Assembly (NCBI RefSeq): GCF_036370855.1
Contig: NC_088106.1
Span: 31,944,501-32,008,500 of the forward strand
Length of the DNA stretch: 64,000 bases
Direction: 5' to 3'
DNA from: Dromaius novaehollandiae
Lineage: Eukaryota > Chordata > Aves > Casuariiformes > Dromaiidae
The notes beneath the pieces were generated by a model that saw only the letters and a program-made list of their open reading frames with translations, searched no databases and was not told the origin of the DNA. Position numbers and translations under genes: made by a program. Shown in pieces: positions 58,010 to 64,000 of the stretch (position 1 is the first letter of the stretch; each line of letters opens with the position of its first letter).

Positions 58010-59110
58010 GTGTAAGCGGTGAACGAAACCGGCCGGATTCGACCAGACGCCTCCCCCGGCACCCGCCCTCTCCCACCCCTCGCCCGTTACTGAGGCCGAG
58101 TCCCTCACGGCTCCCGCGAGCGGCCGTTTCCCGCTCCGCTCCGCTTCCCCCCCCCCCACCCCGGCTGAGGGGGCACGCGCACACCTCGCGCTCCGCTCCC
58201 TCCCCCTCGCACTTGGGCGGAGTGCGGGGCGACGGCGCGTGCGTCGCAGCGCGCTGCCAGGGGCGGGGCCTGGCGCGCGCGCGCGGCGTGCGTCACTTCC
58301 TGTGCGGACAGCGCTCGCGCCGGGGACGGTCGGGTCGGGGCAGCGGTCGCTGGGAGCCAGTGAGGAGGGACGATGAGCGACAGCGGGGAGCAGAACTACG
58401 GCGAGCGGGTAATACACGGAGCCTGAGTGCGCAGCCCAGCCGGGCCTCACGCCGCCCTTCTTCGGTCGGTGCGGCCGCTCCCCGTTCCCCGTTCTGCGGC
58501 CCTGGGCGGAGAGGGCAGTTGAGCTGCTAAGGGAGGGGCCGCCGCGGCGCGGCGCGCGAGGAAATCTCGGCGGAGCGTGCGGGGAGGCCCAGCGGGGCTG
58601 GGTTTTGGCGCGGGAAAATGGCCGCCGGCCCGGTCGTGAAAGGAAATGGGGGCGCGGGGCGAGGACGCTCTAGCTGCCCGCCCGCCGCGCGCTCCATGGT
58701 GAGTCTTCCCGACGCCATCTTGGGCTGGTGACCAGGCGCTCCGGGAGAGGGACAAAATGGCCGAGAGCGGTCGAGTTGCGCGTCCCGGGACCCGTGGCTG
58801 TGCCCCCCGCAGCGCGGAGGCCAGGCTGCCTCTCGGCCTAGCGCGGCTGCATGGCCCGTCCGCAACGCGGTCTTAGCTTTGCCGTGCCACGGGCGCAGTC
58901 GGGCTCCGGGAGGCCCACGAGGGAGCAGAGCGCTTGGCTGCTTCCCGTGTCGTGGTCGTGGGGCCGGGCGGCCGCTGCCAATTTTTAAGGCGGCTCCGCC
59001 AGGCGAGCGGGGAGAAAGAGGCCTGCTCCCCCTCATTTTCTCTCCCGTGTGCTCCTAATTGCCTCCCACCAGGCTGCGGGCCCACGTCCGCTCCCGCTAC
59101 CCCGGTTTAG
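58010..59110 (+). promoter_or_regulatory. CpG island and promoter of TRA2B
   Basis: A dense CpG region surrounds exon 1. Upstream of the ATG are a GC box (GGGGCGGGG, 58,260-58,268), a (CG)n stretch at 58,274-58,285 and an ETS-type site CTTCCTG at 58,296-58,302; no TATA box is seen. Just inside intron 1 are a strong E2F-type site (TTTTGGCGCGGGAAAA, 58,603-58,618) and three YY1-type cores (58,615-58,623, 58,714-58,722, 58,754-58,762). The start of transcription probably lies about 58,280-58,330 (inference). This layout fits a ubiquitously expressed gene. Confidence 0.75.
58373..58408 (+). CDS. TRA2B exon 1 coding part (Tra2-beta splicing regulator)
   Basis: Codons read MSDSGEQNYGER and then meet a donor (CGG|GTAATA). 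The 12 residues match the distinctive N-terminus of vertebrate Tra2-beta, whose next residues are the start of the first RS domain in the following exon. Tra2-beta is a nuclear SR-like protein (RS1, RRM, RS2) that binds AGAA-rich exonic enhancers and promotes exon inclusion. Splice phase is 0. The rest of the gene (introns, RRM, RS2) lies past the right edge. It is on the same strand as the RING array, starting about 12.2 kb beyond the array end. Confidence 0.93.
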
Positions 59111-60784
59111 GTCTGCGGGCTCCGGACATATGATCGGGGGCGTCGGGAACTCCTCCAAGCTCGCTGTGGGGTGAAAGCAGCCTGCACTGCGGCTGTCTGG
59201 GCTGGTGGCGCGGTGACGGTCCGTACTTCTGCTGTCTTTGTAGCCAGTGTCCTGTATCCGCTAGCCTTGTAGCTTAACAACAGACTAGAAAGGGACAACG
59301 CGAAAAGGTAGTAGTTGTATCCTACACTGTACTCTCTCCAAAACTGCATTGTAATTCATTTCTGGTGAATTACTTCATAAGCTGAACTCTGACTTACTGC
59401 TCTTTGTGTTTGCTTGTAAAATATTAATTTTGCTTACTGATGGAGTTGCAGCTTTGCATCCAGGTGGCTTGGTCTCTAACTTAATTTAAATGTGACTGCA
59501 ATAGTTGGATAGTAAACCTCAAACAGTGAACTCAGTAGTGCTAAGGCAGTATTCTCTATGCTTGCATTGTGAAACTTGCAGTATGGTAGAAGATATCTTA
59601 AACAAGCTACTGCAAAATATTACTGGCTGGGTGAGTTTCACTAAAGTTGCTGATCACTCGTGACAGTTCACATTGGAGTTTAATCTGTACTTCAAGAGTA
59701 CATATAGTTGGTCGGGGGTGCTGGGTTTTGAGGGGGAGTAGGGCAACAGTGTTGTTTTCCTTTGAGGTCTTTTGCTGCCACAGATGAATGCAGTACAGGA
59801 ATCAGTATTGTATTTTGTTCTATTTTCAACATAAGTCTATCTTAAGTTATTGCCACATCAAAGGGAGTTGTTTAAATGATTTGGTAGTTTAGATTGTAAA
59901 CTTTCCCTGGAAGTTTCAAAAAAAAAACTTTTTAGAAGAACTTGATAATGCTGGGCAGGAAATCGCATTTTTGCAATGCCTCTCTCTGATTAATACGGGG
60001 TTTTCTTATTCAGATTCACTCTAACAAGCATTATTAGTATGTGAATGTTACTTCTTCAAAGCAGGTTATGTTAGAAAAATCTGGTCTCCTGGAAGCTAAA
60101 AATGGTAGGTGACTTTGAACCCTGAAAGACAGGGACTAAAGAATAGACCTCTCCGCCCCTTCCCCCCAGCTTTGTTTTTCATTAATGTTTTCATGTTATT
60201 ACAGACAGTAGATTTTCTGCAATGGAGTATTGCTTCTGACTTGCTCAAGATGGATTACTGCATGTTAGTTAAATATGAGATCTAATTGCTACAGTGCAAG
60301 TCAGATTGAAAACCAGTTTAAGATGATAGCCTAATTTTAGTGCAGTTTGTCAGGGTAACCTACCTTCTATCTCTATTTAGCATGAATGGAAGTGTTAAAA
60401 CTATTGTTGTAAAGTCTTTTTGAAACAATTGGTGCAGGGTGTGGTAGCGCAGCAGTTGCTGTGCTGTTGTGGTTTTTCCCCATGCGCATTTTTTTATTGT
60501 ATCTCTTCTGGACTTGGAAAAAAAAATAAGGCAATCTCTACTGTGAACAAGGCTTAAGAGGAGTTATATCCCATTAGAGCTTGTTCAGAAGAATAACATT
60601 ATTTCTGTATAACTGAACTTTTGTGACTCATTTATAGGTAAGTCCTACATGATATAAATGCTTGTAAAAATAAAAAGTACAATGAGCCTGCTATTGTAAA
60701 CTAGATCATGCAGTGACTTTTCTAATGCTATACCAGTGTTACTTACAGATATTCTTTGCTTACTTGAAGCTTGTGTTTTAGCAG

Positions 60785-61060
60785 ACAGCAGCTTTCTGCT
60801 TCTTCAAGCTGGGCTCTGAAGTCTCCACAGAATAGGAACGCTGTTTGGATAAATAATCTAGGATACGGCTTTACAACTGGCTGTAAAACCGTTCCAAGCC
60901 TACGCTGCCAACAAGAATTATGCTCCTGAAATCATGTTCCTGCTTCTTCCTTTCTGCCAGTGCTAGTGGCTGTAGTCAAGTCAGATCTGGGAACCGAATC
61001 AGCTGAAATTTATTTTCTAATTCAATTTGCAGCTGCATTGATTCACAGACTTGACTGATT
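60785..61060 (+). other. Candidate TRA2B poison exon
   Basis: Mammalian TRA2B has a conserved alternative exon 2 with early stops, included when Tra2-beta is abundant so that transcripts are lost or silent. Here an acceptor (TTTTAGCAG, AG at 60,783-60,784) follows a T-rich tract. Read in phase 0 from exon 1, the block adds 16 codons and then TAG at 60,833-60,835, with further stops after it. AGAA motifs, the Tra2-beta binding core, occur at 60,829 and 60,914, and twice just downstream (61,091 and 61,094). A weak donor (GATT|GTATAG) at 61,061 would give a 276-base exon, about the size I recall for the mammalian exon. Conservation could not be checked. Confidence 0.4.
60974..61056 (+). other. 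Imperfect hairpin at the 3' end of the candidate poison exon
   Basis: AGTCAAGTC (60,974-60,982) is perfectly complementary to GACTTGACT (61,048-61,056). Between them AATC can pair with GATT, and AGCTGAAATT with AATTTGCAGCT (one bulge), around an A/T-rich loop. The outer stem ends four bases before the possible splice donor at 61,061. Confidence 0.45.
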
Positions 61061-64000
61061 GTATAGCCACATGAGCCTTAGGATGAGTGGAGAAGAAATA
61101 CTCAAGTGCTGGTGGAAGTAGTGGGACTTGCTATCTCAGTGGCAACTGAAACTTAAATTGGGTTTATGTCATGACTTTAATAATAATAATAGTATTGATT
61201 CCTTGTCAAATTGTTTCGTACAGCTTACACTTCATAGTGATATTAAACTTTGAAAACTTTTTTAAAATTGAAGAAATCATAAGTGATCTTACCGGTATTT
61301 CAGATATTTGACTTATAACAGCATGCAGTGAGACAGATTACCACTTTCTTCCAAGTCATTTCTGTTTTGTATTTGTTCATGGAAATTTTGTTCACTCTTG
61401 AGATCCATGTGCAGTTTGTGCACAGAAGGCTTGGAAAGAAAGCTGGTTAGGAAAAGTCTTGCTTCCTTTATCCTCTGAATATTTGGAACCTCCAAATAGT
61501 GAGTCTCCTGTGAGTTAGCTAATACTGTCAATGATTACTCGGTATGTGTCTGATCAGAAAGAAAAATGTTTTATCTGATAGCCAGATTTCTCTTTTTACT
61601 GTCAAAATACTTTGAATGATTATAGATCACTTTGCTTTTTAAGTCAGCATTTTTTGAGAATATTATATCATCTCTTAGAAATAAATGATGGAAGAAGTTC
61701 TAAGGAAGCAGTTTGAGATTGTCAGAAATAATCTAATAGCTTGCTGCTACCAGAAGTATGGATCATTCTCCTCTTTCCTCCTTCATGGTCTGGCACTTGC
61801 TCTGACCTCTTGGTGAGCTGATTCAATACCCTAATCTGTCAGAAAATCATTTGCTTTTTGTTGTTGGATTAGTTTCCTCCTAGCTTAGTGTGCTGAGGTC
61901 AGCTAACTGAGGTCAGAGTGAATGGCGGACATAAGTGGAAGGAAGCTGGGTTTTGGTGCTGTTGAACTCAGCTTTTCAAACCATATTGTCTTTTTTGAGA
62001 GGGGTTGCTGTTTGGAAGCTGTTAACTAAACTGAAATATTTAGGCTTTGGTTAGAATCTTGGAAAGAAAATGTTACATCTCTGAATGTACCTCGTATTAG
62101 TACCTTCATTGTTCTATAAATTTGCTTTAACGAGGTCTTGGAAGAAAAATGCTAGAACTGAGTGTGTTCTGCAAGCTGCTGCAGACTGCTTTCCCTCTTG
62201 GTAGGGGATTCCCAGCCCCCAGCAGTGATCTGGTGATGGAGTGGCTTCAGGGTGAGTCAGGATCAGTTCACTGAGCCACTGGAAAACAAATGTGGGAAGA
62301 GAGGCAGAAGCTGTTATTTCTGGGTTGGATTCCTCAGTAGAGGGGTTGAAGGAGCATGCAGTTAGCACAATTACACCTTTAATAGATTTGCAGTCAGATT
62401 TGATGAAACAATGTGAGGCTGCACCTTTGGGAAAACAAGTGGAAATACATTAAGTTTATAGGGATTTAGTACAAATACTACTAAAATTTTGTTTGACTGT
62501 ATTTTAAGTTGTTAAATAATTATAATGAGTAGTAGATTTCAGTTAATTCCTGTAAGGAAAAACTGGATCTCTGAAGTACAAAAAGCACGTGATCCTAGCT
62601 TACATACATTATAGCTACTTCCGTCAATGGAAATTTTCTTAACCTACTGTCTCCAGAATAAATCTGCTCTTGTCATATTCCGTGCTCTTAGAGTAGATGA
62701 ATCAAACAATCTTTATGAATGTGCTTAGAGGTGTTTTAAAAATATATGTATATCCCAACAAAATTACATATTGTTTCATTATGCTTGAAGTATGTTTGAG
62801 GGATAATTCAGGAACCACAACTTAAGGTCTTCCCTTCCATTATGTATTATTGGAATTAAAGTGGAAGTAGGTAGGATTTGTAGGTACAGATCAAGTGGCC
62901 TGGTGACTTTTCAAATCTGCGGTTCAGAAATTCAGGGTTAGAAAAATGGTTATTTTAGAATGATTATTTGGGCATCTGGAAGTGTTTAAAATTTAACAGT
63001 GAACACAGCCTTGATCTGCTTACCTGCAATGCTTACATATAGGTAGGGGGAACAAGCTAGCTTTTTCCTCTCTCTCTCTCTTCTTACATGTGTCATGAGC
63101 AAGGAGCTTACTTCACCTTATTTAACAAGGTTAAAACTCATGAAGTAAAAGGTAGAAAAAGAGAACGTTGTATTAAGAACAACAAAAGCAGGTAGTAGAA
63201 ACCGTCAAATTTAAGTGAACTATGGGGGGGAGTGGCTATCGACAGGAGATGGTATAACAGGGCATAAACTAAATTTGGAGCTCTGCTGGCTAGCAATGTT
63301 TGAAAAGCTCTAATTTAAGGTAGGGAGGATTCCCTTAGGTGAGATGGGGTAATAGCTTTTCAATTCTAGAGGTTATTGCCAGTCATAGTAATACCTTGAA
63401 CAAATGAGCTGCAATTAATTCCTCTGAGGCTTGGAACAAGAAAAGTGACATAATACTGTATAGTAGAGTTAAGTTTAAGGTTTGGAAGAGGATGATACAG
63501 GAAAAAAAAAGTTGCAGGTTTAAAAACAGCAAAATTGTGAAATCCAAAGAAGCCATATGAAAATAAGCCAACCGCCTAATTTTCAGATGTAGTTATCATG
63601 CAGTTGTCCTCAGGTTTTTATTCTTTGTAAGTTTCCATCAATATAAAAGAGCAAAGATCATCCTAAAAGTGTGTCAGTTAGATGAAGACTTATCATTTGC
63701 TTATTCTAGTGCCAATTCTATGATGATTTCTTCAAAACCTAGTGTCTCTAAAAACTAGGGTCGGGGTGGGGGGATAGCTTTGGAGTATGTTTCTGGGCAA
63801 GATCTTTCTCCCTGCTGCTTTCTTCCTGCTCCCAAAGCATCATACGTTTCTTCTGTTTTCTTCACTATTAGATACTCTCTCTCTGGACCTTACCCCTTCT
63901 GTTTAGACTGAATTTGTCAAGAGTGTAATGTTTTGGAAATTAAGTATTTTTCTCAAATAGTTTTGGTTTTATCACTCCTTCAGATCTTGTTTTTTATAAA

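Larger units (their letters stand above)
58409..64000 (+). other. TRA2B intron 1 (continues past the window)
   Basis: This is GC-rich up to about 59,110, then AT-rich. It contains short simple repeats (TAA)n near 61,180 and (CT)n near 63,068. No downstream coding exon of TRA2B is visible before 64,000. The candidate poison exon is listed separately; elsewhere nothing else is recognised. Confidence 0.8.

Noticed and set aside
57905-58450. A 181-codon minus-strand ORF over the TRA2B promoter
   Set aside because: It is a CpG-island artefact rich in Arg/Ala/Pro, with no family match and no splice or start evidence for a divergent gene.

Overview
This window is vertebrate nuclear DNA, almost certainly from a bird. 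CR1 retrotransposon pieces carrying the avian-type 3' end (the antisense motif AATCACAGAATGGTTGG followed by GGAAGGGACCT) are abundant. There is no bacterial-style gene packing. At 58,373 the first coding exon of the splicing regulator TRA2B begins (MSDSGEQNYGER) inside a CpG island. The species cannot be named from the sequence. In mammals TRA2B lies between ETV5 and IGF2BP2; neither is visible here.

Positions 1 to about 46,171 are a head-to-tail tandem array of a 7.33 kb unit: six full units (7327, 7329, 7329, 7330, 7329 and 7328 bp) and part of a seventh. All length differences come from three homopolymer runs. Each unit carries one TOPORS-like RING gene (C3HC4 RING at residues 38-76, then an Arg/Ser-rich tail; 368 codons), a frameshifted relic of the same gene about 3.4 kb upstream of it, an upstream region with a perfect CRE (TGACGTCA), a predicted 5' noncoding exon and intron, and two clusters of antisense CR1 fragments. 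Six gene starts are present plus the tail of a seventh gene at the left edge, so the array continues beyond the window. Two complete copies and the edge copy carry the same premature TGA at codon 320.

The array ends abruptly inside a CR1 element at 46,171/46,172. From there to about 51,500 lie decayed CR1 elements, a degenerate tandem repeat and a probable solo LTR. From 51,500 to 58,000 the sequence is mostly unassigned, with an old CR1/L3-like remnant at 56,570-57,170 and two weak exon candidates. From 58,010 to the end are the CpG island, exon 1 and the first 5.6 kb of intron 1 of TRA2B. That intron holds a candidate poison exon with an internal hairpin at 60,785-61,060.

The most notable content is the young, homogenised array of short RING/RS proteins. 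They resemble TOPORS, a RING E3 that binds topoisomerase I, and the array lies beside an RS-domain splicing-factor gene. The CRE in each promoter suggests, without proving, germ-line expression.
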